Assembly: GCA_019753235.1 (NCBI GenBank)
Contig: JAIELF010000034.1
Coordinates: forward strand, 39,711-103,710
Direction: 5' to 3'
Length of the DNA: 64,000 nucleotides
Origin: a bacterium
Lineage (GTDB): Bacteria; Planctomycetota; Planctomycetia; Kolteriales; Kolteriaceae
Shown here: one piece after another, positions 1 to 7,904 of the stretch
How the letters are laid out: the number at the start of each line of letters is the position of its first letter
Numbering within the stretch: position 1 is the stretch's first letter
Notes under the pieces: generated by a model
The model's database searches: none
What the model was told of the DNA's origin: nothing
Seen by the model: only the letters and a program-made list of their open reading frames with translations
Program-made: the position numbers and the translations under genes

Positions 1-656
1 TGCGAAGCATGAAAGAGGCCGTCTACAGTCCCGAAGAGGTTGGCCATTTCGCTTTGGCAAGCCCGACCTACTGTCACTTCACGTCGCCGATCCGCCGATA
101 TCCCGATCTGACCATTCATCGCATGCTCGATGGTCTGATTCGTCATGGCAAGGCGGGCTACGACTATTCGGAATTGGTTGTCCTAGGCGAGCACTGCTCG
201 TTCGTGGAACGACGGGCACAGAAGGCCGAGCGAGAACTCGTCAAGGTAAAGGTGCTTGAGTTTCTCAAGGACAAAGTCGGCCAAACCATCGAGATGACCA
301 TTACGGGTGTCGAAGATTTCGGCATGTTCGTTCAGGCAAAAGTCGTCCCCGCCGAGGGGCTCGTTCATATTCGAACGATGGGGGATGACTATTACGTTCA
401 TGATTCTGTTTCGCATACACTTACCGGCCAACGAACCAACCGGCAGTACCGCTTGGGCATGATCGTTCGCTGTGTCATTGCGAAGGTGGATCTCAACCAA
501 CGGCAACTCGATTTGCGTCTCGAGTCGCCCCAGGGTCAGCCTGCCGAAAAATCGAAAAAGCGGGACGCGAGTTTCTTTCCCAAACGAACGACTAAGAAGA
601 AATCACGCTCGGCAGCACCTCCTCGACGAGGAGCAAAGAAGCGCCGGCGTCGGTAG
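1..656 (+). CDS. rnr: Ribonuclease R, C-terminal part (5' end outside window)
   Basis: 3'-5' exoribonuclease of the RNB family, degrading structured RNA in the cytoplasm. Only the last ~218 codons are present; the frame is open to the window edge (codons R-S before the first visible Met), so this is truncated by the window, not a short gene. The start shows the end of the RNB catalytic domain with the characteristic RSMKEAVYSPE and HFTSPIRRYPDL stretches. An S1 RNA-binding domain follows at about residues 85-175 of the visible part (VGQTIEMTITGVEDFGMFV, RQLDLRLE). The tail of ~35 residues is very rich in Lys/Arg, as in many RNase R proteins, where it aids binding of structured RNA. The next gene follows 37 bases downstream on the same strand. 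Family assignment is secure; RNase II is unlikely because of the motif set and basic tail. Confidence 0.93.
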   Translation, partial: RSMKEAVYSPEEVGHFALASPTYCHFTSPIRRYPDLTIHRMLDGLIRHGKAGYDYSELVVLGEHCSFVERRAQKAERELVKVKVLEFLKDKVGQTIEMTITGVEDFGMFVQAKVVPAEGLVHIRTMGDDYYVHDSVSHTLTGQRTNRQYRLGMIVRCVIAKVDLNQRQLDLRLESPQGQPAEKSKKRDASFFPKRTTKKKSRSAAPPRRGAKKRRRR

Positions 657-693
657 TCGAGCCCCTGTTCTCCATTTAAATAGGAGTCATCTG

Positions 694-1182
694 ATGAAAG
701 ATCTTCTGCTGTATCTTTGGAAATCGAACCAGCATTATGCGATGCAATTGCTTGGTGATATCGACGAAGGCCGACTCGCCGAACAACCAGTCGGCTTGCC
801 GAACCATCCCGCTTGGACGATCGCGCACTTAAGCGTGGCAAGCAACTATCTCCTCGTCCCGGCACTCGGAGAAACGCCGATGGACTTGGCCGGTTGGGAC
901 CAAAAGTTCGGTTACGGCAGCAAGCCGTTGCCGGACCGATCCGCCTATCCCAGCAAGGAAGAACTGATCGGCATCTACACCGAGCAACATCGACTCGTGG
1001 AGCAAGGAATCAAAAGCAACTTCGACAAAATCATCGGGGTTGAGACACCTGATGAATCGATGCGAGCATACTTCCCCACGCTCGACAAGATGGTCGGCTT
1101 CATGGTTTCGATCCACGAAGCCAATCATTGGGGACAAGTCTGCGATTGGCGACGTGCGATCGGCCTGCCGAACGTGATGTAG
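694..1182 (+). CDS. DinB-like four-helix-bundle protein
   Basis: A 162-residue soluble protein of the DinB/YfiT-like metal-binding superfamily. Visible signs are NHPAWTIAHLSVASNYLL near residue 45 and HEANHWGQVCDWRRAIGLP at the C-terminus, giving the widely spaced His residues that form the metal site of this fold. Length is typical (150-180). The start at 694 is chosen because TAGGAG lies 7-12 bases upstream; a longer open frame upstream overlaps rnr and lacks protein-like composition. Family members include thiol-dependent transferases and many proteins of unknown role, so no reaction is assigned. It may be cotranscribed with rnr. It faces the thioredoxin gene convergently, 17 bases away. 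Confidence 0.75.
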   Translation: MKDLLLYLWKSNQHYAMQLLGDIDEGRLAEQPVGLPNHPAWTIAHLSVASNYLLVPALGETPMDLAGWDQKFGYGSKPLPDRSAYPSKEELIGIYTEQHRLVEQGIKSNFDKIIGVETPDESMRAYFPTLDKMVGFMVSIHEANHWGQVCDWRRAIGLPNVM

Positions 1183-1199
1183 TCACCTGACGGAAAGTC

Positions 1200-2075
1200 C
1201 TACGAGTAGATGGCCGAGGCTAGTCGAAGGCGGTACTCGGCCGTGAGAGGGTGCTGTTGACCCAGTATGTTGAAAATCTCGACCATGAGCGGACGAACCT
1301 CTTTTTCACCTCGCTTCGAGTCTTTCTCCGCGGCCGAGACAAACGATTCGAGCGATTCCTTCCAGCATCCTCTGGCTGCCTGGACCAGAGCGAGATCAAT
1401 CCATCGCTGAACGTTGGCCGGCTCGGTCGTGACAAGGTGTTGACACTCCTCTAAGCCCGGCAGATGCCGGGCTGACTCGGCAAAACCAAGACGAGCGGTC
1501 ACCGTGTGCGCTTTGGACCAGCCATCCGAGGCTTCATGGATTGGTTTGAGGAGGTCTTTCGCGCGAGTCTCATCCCCCGCATCGAGAAGAATCTCCGCCA
1601 GGAATGCGGCTGCTAAGGTATTGTCCGGGTCGAGCGTGACGGCCTCTTCGAGTAATCGTCGTTGGTCTTCGACGGCCAACCCTTCGCGGGTCAGCGCTTG
1701 GCGAGTCTTCTCCATACTGGGCGATGGAACGAGTCTCTCGATGAATTTGCGCACGGCAGGTTCGGGGAGAGCCCCCATAAAATGGGTGACCGGCTTTCCT
1801 TCGACAAAAGCCAACACCAGTGGGATGCTCGAAACCTGAAACTCTTGCGCTAAGTCGGTCTCTTTGTCTATGTCGACTTTGGCGAGCAAGAATTTGCCCG
1901 CATACTCATCCGCCAAGTCTTCGAGCAACGGCCCTAGCGCCCGACACGGACCGCACCACCGGGCCCAGAAATCGACCACCACCGGCACTTGCTGACTCCG
2001 GTGGATGACGTCTTCTTCGAAACGGTCGCGACCGACATCGAAACAAAAACTCTCTTTCCCTGCTCGATCCGACAT
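1200..2075 (-). CDS. Thioredoxin-TPR protein (CnoX/YbbN-like)
   Basis: A 291-residue cytoplasmic protein with an N-terminal thioredoxin domain (residues ~10-120) carrying an intact WCGPC active site at residues 40-44 and the cis-Pro motif SSIPLVLAF, followed by a helical TPR-like region (residues ~130-290). This is the layout of CnoX/YbbN, which holds unfolding proteins during oxidative stress. E. coli CnoX has lost the CxxC pair; here both cysteines are present, so disulfide reductase activity is likely kept. The start at 2075 is chosen over an upstream in-frame Met because a strong Shine-Dalgarno (GGAGGGAG) precedes it and the extra residues are not conserved-looking. It is divergent from deoC, with 96 bases between the two starts. 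No signal peptide. Confidence 0.88.
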   Translation of the reverse strand: MSDRAGKESFCFDVGRDRFEEDVIHRSQQVPVVVDFWARWCGPCRALGPLLEDLADEYAGKFLLAKVDIDKETDLAQEFQVSSIPLVLAFVEGKPVTHFMGALPEPAVRKFIERLVPSPSMEKTRQALTREGLAVEDQRRLLEEAVTLDPDNTLAAAFLAEILLDAGDETRAKDLLKPIHEASDGWSKAHTVTARLGFAESARHLPGLEECQHLVTTEPANVQRWIDLALVQAARGCWKESLESFVSAAEKDSKRGEKEVRPLMVEIFNILGQQHPLTAEYRLRLASAIYS

Positions 2076-2171
2076 CAGCCGTTCTCCCTCCGCAAGTTGT
2101 TCTTTGCGTATTCTATTCTCATCGGCGATCGTTCGACCGAAATCATGACGAGAACACGAGGAGAATCCGGA

Positions 2172-2867
2172 ATGAGCCTGCTCACGGTGGCCGAGGTGGC
2201 CCGCATGATCGATCACTCGCTCTTGCAACCTAAGTTAACCGACGAAGAACTCTTCCTCGGCTGCCAACAGGCGAAAGATTGGTCTGTTGCCAGCGTTTGC
2301 ATCAAGCCTTACGCCGTCCGGTTGGCCAGCAGCGTTCTTTTGCGCAGCGGTGTCGCTGTCGGAACGACGGTCGGCTTTCCGCACGGTAGCGCCACGACCG
2401 CTTCGAAAATGTTTGAGGCAGAGCAAGCACTTCGCGATGGAGCGACAGAGCTTGACATGGTCGTCAACATCGGCAAAGTCCTCTCCAGTCAATGGAGCTA
2501 CGTCACGAGTGATATCCGGGGCGTGGTGGATGTCGCCCACGCGGCAGGGTCACTGGTGAAAGTGATTTTTGAAAACAGCATGCTCGATGACTCGATGAAG
2601 ATCAAACTATGCGAGATTTGTTCCGAGGTCGGCGCCGACTTCGTTAAGACATCGACCGGATATGGTGACGGCGGGGCGACCGATGAGGATCTTCGTCTGA
2701 TGCGTCAACATTCGTTGCCCCATGTCGGCATCAAGGCGGCGGGCGGCGTCCGAACCTTCGAGCGACTGTTGCAAGTGCGACACCTCGGTGTCACTCGCGT
2801 GGGGGCGACCGCGACCGGGGCCATCCTCGAAGAGGCCCGCCGAGCAGCAACATCATCCTCCGTTTGA
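2172..2867 (+). CDS. deoC: Deoxyribose-phosphate aldolase
   Basis: Class I aldolase that cleaves 2-deoxyribose 5-phosphate to glyceraldehyde 3-phosphate and acetaldehyde in deoxynucleoside salvage. The protein is 231 residues, close to the usual ~220-250. The Schiff-base lysine sits in FVKTSTGYGDGGAT (K159 from this start). The second catalytic lysine is K188 in VGIKAAGGVRT, and the catalytic Asp lies in TELDMVVNIG (D95). Start 2172 is preferred because GAGGAG lies just upstream; in-frame starts further up would run through the divergent promoter region. No other deo genes are adjacent, so it appears to be a stand-alone salvage gene. It ends convergent to the LOG-family gene. Confidence 0.95.
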   Translation: MSLLTVAEVARMIDHSLLQPKLTDEELFLGCQQAKDWSVASVCIKPYAVRLASSVLLRSGVAVGTTVGFPHGSATTASKMFEAEQALRDGATELDMVVNIGKVLSSQWSYVTSDIRGVVDVAHAAGSLVKVIFENSMLDDSMKIKLCEICSEVGADFVKTSTGYGDGGATDEDLRLMRQHSLPHVGIKAAGGVRTFERLLQVRHLGVTRVGATATGAILEEARRAATSSSV

Positions 2868-2936
2868 GCTTGTCAAAAGCAACAGACGCGTCTCGCGACG
2901 AGTGGACCGATTGATCATCTCTTGGCAGAAATCAGA

Positions 2937-2951
2937 AAGAGCCTCGCTCTT
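2937..2951. terminator. Small hairpin between convergent deoC and LOG gene
   Basis: Perfect 6-bp inverted repeat AAGAGC/GCTCTT with a 3-base loop in the 95-base gap between two converging genes. It has no clear T-tract on either strand, so a bidirectional terminator is only a suggestion from position and symmetry. Confidence 0.25.
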
Positions 2952-2962
2952 CTAATCGCGAG

Positions 2963-3991
2963 CTATCCGACGTCATTGATGAGGTCGATCATTTGACGAA
3001 GCCGACCGTAGCCCCGTTTATCGAATGGAACAAACAGACGGGGTAAATGGTTCAGATCCTCCTCGTTGCTTTCATGGTGATGAGCGTCGCCGAGGCGAAT
3101 CTTTCCACTGACGAGGATATCTTGAAACTCGTCATTCAATCTCTCAATGAGTTCAGGCGAGATCAATTTTTGCAATCGAATCACCAGTTTGCCCCGAACG
3201 TACCGCTGACTGTGATAGATGCGGTAGAAATGCTGGATGTGCTCGACGGCTTCATCGATCGAGGTGGTGACAAAGTACAGCGAGAGGTCCTCTTCGGAGA
3301 CGAGCCCTGGTTCGAACAGCTCATCGCGGACATAGTGATCGAATCGTGACCAATAAGTTCCACTGGGCTGATCCACCATCACGATGGGCTTCAGTTCGGA
3401 CTTGCCTGTCTGCATCATGGTCAACGTTTCAAAGCCCTCGTCGAGTGTCCCAAACCCACCAGGAAACAGGACGATGGCATGAGTCTCTTTGATGAAGAGA
3501 AGCTTGCGCGTGAAGAAGTATCGAAGGCTGACGAGCTTGGGATCGCCGACAATGATTCGATTGGCCTCTTGTTCAAATGGGAGCATGATGTTGATCCCGA
3601 TCGATTCGGGGGCACCCGCGCCGACGTGGCCGGCTTCCATGATTCCGCCGCCGGCTCCGGTGATGACCATGTAACCTGCCTTGGCGATCGCTTGGCCGAA
3701 GGCGACCGCGTGTTGATAGACAGGATCGTCTTCGGGCGTTCGTGCCGAGCCGAACACCGTCACCTTTCGACGATGTCGATACTTGGAAAGCATGGCAAAT
3801 GCCGTCCGTAGTTCCGCCAGGGCGCGTGCGATGAGCTTGACATCGCCGCGATCGGCCCCGTCTTGAAGGAGGCCATCGGCCGATCGCTTGATTTCGTCGA
3901 CCAATCGAACTCGCTCGGTCAGGTCATCGCGCCGGCGATTGGTCGGCACGCCTGCATCGGGTCGGCGTTCCTCTGGACGACTGCTATCCAT
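2963..3991 (-). CDS. LOG family protein (TIGR00730-type nucleotide phosphoribohydrolase-like)
   Basis: A 342-residue cytoplasmic Rossmann-type protein. The core (residues ~75-240) carries VTVFGSAR, TGAGGGIMEA and the hallmark PGGFGTLDEGFE loop of LOG/lysine-decarboxylase-like proteins. Characterised members hydrolyse cytokinin-type or other nucleoside monophosphates to the base and ribose 5-phosphate. It is longer than plain LOG proteins (~190 residues): an N-terminal helical segment of ~70 residues and a C-terminal extension of ~90 residues flank the core, which suits the larger PpnN-like or planctomycete variants. Start 3991 is chosen because AGGGGA lies 8 bases upstream; ATG at 4012 is an alternative with a weaker site. 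True substrate unknown. Confidence 0.85.
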   Translation of the reverse strand: MDSSRPEERRPDAGVPTNRRRDDLTERVRLVDEIKRSADGLLQDGADRGDVKLIARALAELRTAFAMLSKYRHRRKVTVFGSARTPEDDPVYQHAVAFGQAIAKAGYMVITGAGGGIMEAGHVGAGAPESIGINIMLPFEQEANRIIVGDPKLVSLRYFFTRKLLFIKETHAIVLFPGGFGTLDEGFETLTMMQTGKSELKPIVMVDQPSGTYWSRFDHYVRDELFEPGLVSEEDLSLYFVTTSIDEAVEHIQHFYRIYHSQRYVRGKLVIRLQKLISPELIERLNDEFQDILVSGKIRLGDAHHHESNEEDLNHLPRLFVPFDKRGYGRLRQMIDLINDVG

Positions 3992-4255
3992 CCCGCTGGT
4001 TCCCCTTTTCATTTCGTGCTCGCCGGCAACCGGGGCAAGTCGCTTCCCATGGTGGAAACGTTGCCGATAGACCCTCTCTGGAATTCCCCTGCTGTAAGGA
4101 TGAGCTTCTTGAACAAAGCACAGAAGAGAAGAATCGGGGCTTTTTCGATGAGGGTCGGTCCTCGGCGCGGACCTTGATCCGAGAGATCCCGCCGGCGACT
4201 CCCTCGGTTCCCAATAGATGATTCGCCGAAATAAGCTTCTGTTTGGAAAGGGTTT

Positions 4256-4615
4256 CTATTCGGTTGCCAGGACTTCCATGGCCTCTTCGCGAGTCTCGTA
4301 GATCGCCCACAATGTATCGAGAGCTGTCAGTTTGAGAAGTTCCTTCGCTCGATTCGAGACACCACAAAGAACCATGGTGCCACCTTGATGAAACACCGCC
4401 TTCCAAGTTCGCAGCAATAGCGACAGGAAGACGGAGCCGAAGAACTCGACTTCGCTCAGATCGATGATCACCAAGGGGGTATTCATCTCGGCAATGGGGG
4501 CCAGGACCAACTCGCTGGCCTGTTCGACCAACTCCCATTGCAGCGATTCGACTTCGCTGGCTGGAATCACTATGGCCACGTCACCGTGTCGTTCGATTCG
4601 GAATGCGTCTGGCAT
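4256..4615 (-). CDS. STAS-domain protein (anti-sigma factor antagonist-like)
   Basis: A 119-residue protein consisting of a single STAS domain. The pattern PLVIIDLSEVEFFGSVFLSLLLRTWKAV matches the strand-helix where anti-anti-sigma factors carry their phosphorylatable serine; Ser residues are present there (FFGSVFLS), though the common D-S-S/T-G-L run is not kept. By family it would bind a kinase/anti-sigma partner, but no HPK/anti-sigma kinase or SpoIIE phosphatase is in the window. Start 4615 (ATG) is preferred to a TTG ten codons earlier. The end of this gene is 264 bases before the LOG gene start on the same strand. Confidence 0.78.
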   Translation of the reverse strand: MPDAFRIERHGDVAIVIPASEVESLQWELVEQASELVLAPIAEMNTPLVIIDLSEVEFFGSVFLSLLLRTWKAVFHQGGTMVLCGVSNRAKELLKLTALDTLWAIYETREEAMEVLATE

Positions 4616-5033
4616 GAAATTGGATCCAACTAGGACTTTCCCCAACAGACATACAGGTTAATCGCCCGCGGCCCGGTTTGCAACAAACGAGTCGGTCGGG
4701 ATTGCCGCAGGGGTGTTTTGGGGCGTGGCTCGTGCCGATCATGACGATCGAGAGGTCCCCGTCGGCGGCCAAAGGTTCGCTTGTTTTTGCCCGAATCGAG
4801 GAATCCTCGCTGGACCGAGCAAAGAATCGGAGGAAAATGCCGACATCTGCTGCCGAGATCAACTCGGCCATAGCCAGTTTGCCCTTCACGCGGGTAAAAT
4901 GAGAGGCTGGGCCTTCTCGGTCGAGATCCGCAAAAGAAAAAGTTCCTCTTTCGGCGGATCCTCTCGACGAGTCTTTGTCGAGCAGGCCCCACCTTTTTGT
5001 GCAAATGGTCGATTCCCAGGGGAAGTGCCGGGC
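4616..5033. other. 418-base divergent intergenic region
   Basis: Lies between the divergent STAS gene and the prenyltransferase-repeat gene. Several overlapping open frames cross it, but none has a ribosome-binding site or protein-like composition. An in-frame ATG at about 4899 could extend the prenyltransferase-repeat protein by 45 residues; the added residues are basic and low in conserved character. Otherwise I see nothing definite in it. Confidence 0.4.
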
Positions 5034-6629
5034 ATGCGGGAACATACGTTTCAGGACTCACTGCGCGAGGCCTGGAGCGATCGCGAGATACCGATATGGT
5101 TGGCGAGCACGTTTTTGCACGTGCTTCTTCTTTTCGGGGCTCGCCAGATTACGATTCCCCCTAGCCCTCTGCCGGCGGAAGCGTCGCTGCGGACTCGGCT
5201 GCTAGAGATTCCGGAAACACCCGAGGTCGAGGAGCCCGAACCGGTCGTCGATCTTCCCCCTGTCGAGTCTCCCCAAGAGCCTCAAGATGAGCTTCTGGCG
5301 ATCGATGTTCCCACGAATCCACCCTTGTCGACCGAAGTCCGCGATCCGCTCGAGCAGCAAGTGGCGACACTCTCGCCCGTCGATAACCCGGCGTCGGACG
5401 CGATCTCGGCCATGCTCGATGGAGAGAACGCGCGGGCCCTGGCTGCCAAAGGGACGGGGGGCATCTTGCAGGGACGAGGCAAGGGGAACAAACTCGGGTT
5501 GTTGGCGTCGCAAGGAGGTTCGAAGGAAACCGAAGATGCGGTCCACTGGGGTTTGGATTGGCTGGCTCGGCACCAGTTCCCCGCAGGCCACTGGAGTCTC
5601 GATCATACTCCGCTCTCCAAAGGGCCCTCGACCGGCGGCGGACGCTCGCGCAGCATGGTCGCTGCCACGGGGATGGCGGTTCTCCCGTTTCTCGCCAGTG
5701 GTTACACGCACAAAGAGGGGCCCTACCGGCAAGTCGTTTCGTCCGCTCTCAAATTCTTGATCGAGAATCAACAACCTTCGGGCCTGCTGCAAGCGCCTGG
5801 CGACTCGGCACTGTTTTACAGTCACGGCTTGGCAGCGATCCCACTTTGCGAAGCGTACGCCCTCACCAAGGACCCCAATCTCGCGGCCCCAGCCACGGCG
5901 GCAATTCGTTTCTTATTGGAAACGCAAAACAACCAAGGGGGCTGGCGCTACAACGTCGGCGACGGGCAATGCGATACCTCGGTTCTTGGTTGGCAACTCA
6001 TGGCGATGAAGTCTGCAAGACTGGCGGGAATCGACGTCCCCGAAGAGGCTTTTACTCGCTGCAAGGCTTTTCTCGAAACCGTTCGTGCAGGTTCCGATCG
6101 AGAAAAGTTCGGCTACATCAACGAGCGAGGTAAGGTGGTGATCGATCATCTGCAGAGCACCACCTCCATCGGCCAACTCTGCCTGCAATTTATGGGCCTC
6201 CCCCAAGACGACGTCAGTCTCGGCAAGTCGGTAGATTTGATGCTTTCGAAGACGCCCAATCTGAATACCCGTGATTGCTACTACTGGTACTACGCGACGC
6301 AGGTGATTCACAATGTGCAGGGCCCCAAGTGGGATCAATGGAACCGCGTCATGAAGCGTGTGCTCGTCAGCAGTCAAAACACGGACGAAAAGAGCACCGA
6401 TCATGGAAGCTGGGATCCCAACAAACCGACGCCTGATCTGTGGGGTGCGCAAGCCGGTGGTCGGCACATGGTCACTTGCTTTCACATCCTGTGTCTCGAA
6501 GTCTATTACCGCTATCTGCCGATCTACGTCGTCGAAAACCTCGGGGCACCCGCGCCGAAGAAAAAGACCCGCCCGGAAGGTCCGAACAACCGAAACGAGA
6601 AAGAAGATAAACCGAAAGAGAGTTCGTAA
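5034..6629 (+). CDS. Membrane-anchored prenyltransferase/squalene-cyclase repeat protein
   Basis: A 531-residue protein with one N-terminal membrane segment (residues ~20-37, IWLASTFLHVLLLFGA), then an acidic proline-rich linker (residues ~45-110, many E/P) and a C-terminal alpha-toroid-like domain (residues ~165-500). The toroid shows repeated helical units with the Q-x-x-x-G-x-W character of squalene/oxidosqualene cyclases and prenyltransferases (HQFPAGHWSLD, ENQQPSGLL, ETQNNQGGWRYNVGDGQCD). No DxDD or DCTAE cyclase motif is apparent, so a hopanoid cyclase reaction is not supported; a binding or structural role outside the membrane is likelier. The C-terminus is charged (K/E rich). Start 5034 has AGGGGA ~9 bases upstream. 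The next gene follows 34 bases later and is probably cotranscribed. Confidence 0.8.
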   Translation: MREHTFQDSLREAWSDREIPIWLASTFLHVLLLFGARQITIPPSPLPAEASLRTRLLEIPETPEVEEPEPVVDLPPVESPQEPQDELLAIDVPTNPPLSTEVRDPLEQQVATLSPVDNPASDAISAMLDGENARALAAKGTGGILQGRGKGNKLGLLASQGGSKETEDAVHWGLDWLARHQFPAGHWSLDHTPLSKGPSTGGGRSRSMVAATGMAVLPFLASGYTHKEGPYRQVVSSALKFLIENQQPSGLLQAPGDSALFYSHGLAAIPLCEAYALTKDPNLAAPATAAIRFLLETQNNQGGWRYNVGDGQCDTSVLGWQLMAMKSARLAGIDVPEEAFTRCKAFLETVRAGSDREKFGYINERGKVVIDHLQSTTSIGQLCLQFMGLPQDDVSLGKSVDLMLSKTPNLNTRDCYYWYYATQVIHNVQGPKWDQWNRVMKRVLVSSQNTDEKSTDHGSWDPNKPTPDLWGAQAGGRHMVTCFHILCLEVYYRYLPIYVVENLGAPAPKKKTRPEGPNNRNEKEDKPKESS

Positions 6630-6663
6630 ACCTCGATCCTCTTTCTCTGCAGCCCTGCTGGCG

Positions 6664-7530
6664 ATGAATCAACTTATGCTCGACTTCTCTGACCCATCAA
6701 CACCAGTGAGCAGCTCGACTGGCCTCCCCTGGCGGCTGATCGCGATGTTGGCGACGCTGCTGATCATGATGACGCTTGTAGCGAGGTGGAATCTTGCCGA
6801 GCCGGTCGATCCGGCGCCTTCCGACAATCGCGTGGGGCCCATCATTGATGCGACTATCGATCAGGCAACGCTCGCGAGCTTTGTCGATCATGCTCGCTCG
6901 ATCGAGCCGACTTCGTACTACGCGTTGCTTGATCATGCGAGAAAGGCCGACGCTGCTTCTCTCTGGGCAGAGCGAGTCGGTCGAATCACCTACGCGCAGT
7001 TGCTCGATGAACCCGATCGCTACCGGGGGGCTCGGATTCATCTCCAGGGACGACTGCATCGATTGACCGAGTACCAAGCGCAGGCCAACCGATTTGGCAT
7101 TGATCGTCAGTTTGAAGGATGGGTCTTCACCTCGACGAGCGGGTCACTGCCTTATGTCGCCGTCATGGCGAGCCCCCCTGCGTCGTTGCCGATGGGGGAA
7201 AACATCCACGAGCCCATCGAAATGGTCGGCTACTTTTTGGGATGGTGGCGCTACGAGACGAAAGAGGGAAAGCGAACCAGCGCACCGCTCATCATGGTGA
7301 CCGAAATGCGCCCGGTTACCGCCCCTACCCCCACCGGTCCCGCGCCGATGGCGTGGAACCCTTGGCTGGGAATTCTTGTGACAATCGGGATGGTCGTCAC
7401 CGGGATCGCTTGGTGGTGGAAAAATCAACGATCGGTCTCTCGACCGAGCGACTCTCCCACGCCATTAAGCAACGACATCTTGCAGTTTGAAGAGGTCGAC
7501 GGATCCGAGGACCAGGATCACAGAACTTAA
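6664..7530 (+). CDS. Hypothetical protein with two membrane segments
   Basis: A 288-residue protein I do not recognise. It has a membrane segment at residues ~22-40 (WRLIAMLATLLIMMTLVA), an extracytoplasmic region of ~190 residues, a second membrane segment at ~235-255 (WLGILVTIGMVVTGIAWWW) and a short polar tail. In the central region, RYRGARIHLQGRLHRLTEY followed by IEMVGYFLGWWRYETKEG resembles OB-like beta barrels seen in planctomycete envelope proteins; this is an impression only. ATG at 6676 is an alternative start. It probably forms an operon with the preceding prenyltransferase-repeat gene and may be its membrane partner. Confidence 0.7.
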   Translation: MNQLMLDFSDPSTPVSSSTGLPWRLIAMLATLLIMMTLVARWNLAEPVDPAPSDNRVGPIIDATIDQATLASFVDHARSIEPTSYYALLDHARKADAASLWAERVGRITYAQLLDEPDRYRGARIHLQGRLHRLTEYQAQANRFGIDRQFEGWVFTSTSGSLPYVAVMASPPASLPMGENIHEPIEMVGYFLGWWRYETKEGKRTSAPLIMVTEMRPVTAPTPTGPAPMAWNPWLGILVTIGMVVTGIAWWWKNQRSVSRPSDSPTPLSNDILQFEEVDGSEDQDHRT

Positions 7531-7564
7531 GGACTGCTGGCAATATTGCTGAACTCTGCTGAAC

Positions 7565-7648
7565 TGCCGAAGAGAGGACTCGAACCTCCACGAGTGTTAC
7601 CTCACCAGCCCCTCAAGCTGGCGCGTCTGCCAATTCCGCCACTTCGGC
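7565..7648 (-). tRNA. tRNA-Leu (anticodon GAG)
   Basis: Reading the minus strand, the acceptor stem GCCGAAG pairs perfectly with CTTCGGC and is followed by discriminator A. The anticodon stem CCAGC/GCTGG encloses loop TTGAGGG, giving anticodon GAG (Leu, CUC/CUU codons). The T arm carries the standard GTTCGAGTC. A long variable arm marks it as a class II tRNA, as expected for Leu. The 3' CCA is not encoded (the next bases on that strand are GTTC). Length is 84 nt. Confidence 0.96.
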
Positions 7649-7669
7649 TTCGAAGTTTGAACAAGAAGA

Positions 7670-7681
7670 AGTAGGCCTACT
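7670..7681. repeat. 12-bp perfect palindrome upstream of tRNA-Leu
   Basis: AGTAGGCCTACT is its own reverse complement and lies 22 bases upstream of the tRNA-Leu 5' end. An 8-bp palindrome CTTCGAAG (7648-7655) overlaps the mature 5' end. Either could be an operator or a precursor hairpin; no function can be assigned. Confidence 0.5.
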
Positions 7682-7904
7682 GCCGCGTCATCACTCTGCA
7701 TCCTCGACCCTTCCTCGATGAAGAAGGAGCCGACCAAAGCAAGGGTCCCGACAGCATGGAACCTACCACCGACCCGATGTTTGTTATCGGCGTTGTGCCG
7801 GCCCGTCAAGTTCGCACCTGGGTGAGACCGGAGGTTCCTTGCGTGTTTTTGGACTGATTTTCTCGATTGATCCAGAAGAATAGCCTCGGGCGAGGCAATA
7901 AACC

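Noticed and set aside
472..693. N-terminal extension of the DinB-like protein overlapping rnr
   Set aside because: Runs through the end of rnr in another frame; the internal ATG at 694 has a good ribosome-binding site and starts the conserved domain.
4581..5061. Two overlapping minus-strand open frames in the gap before the prenyltransferase-repeat gene
   Set aside because: No ribosome-binding sites, Arg/Pro/Ser-rich composition typical of shadow frames, no domain.
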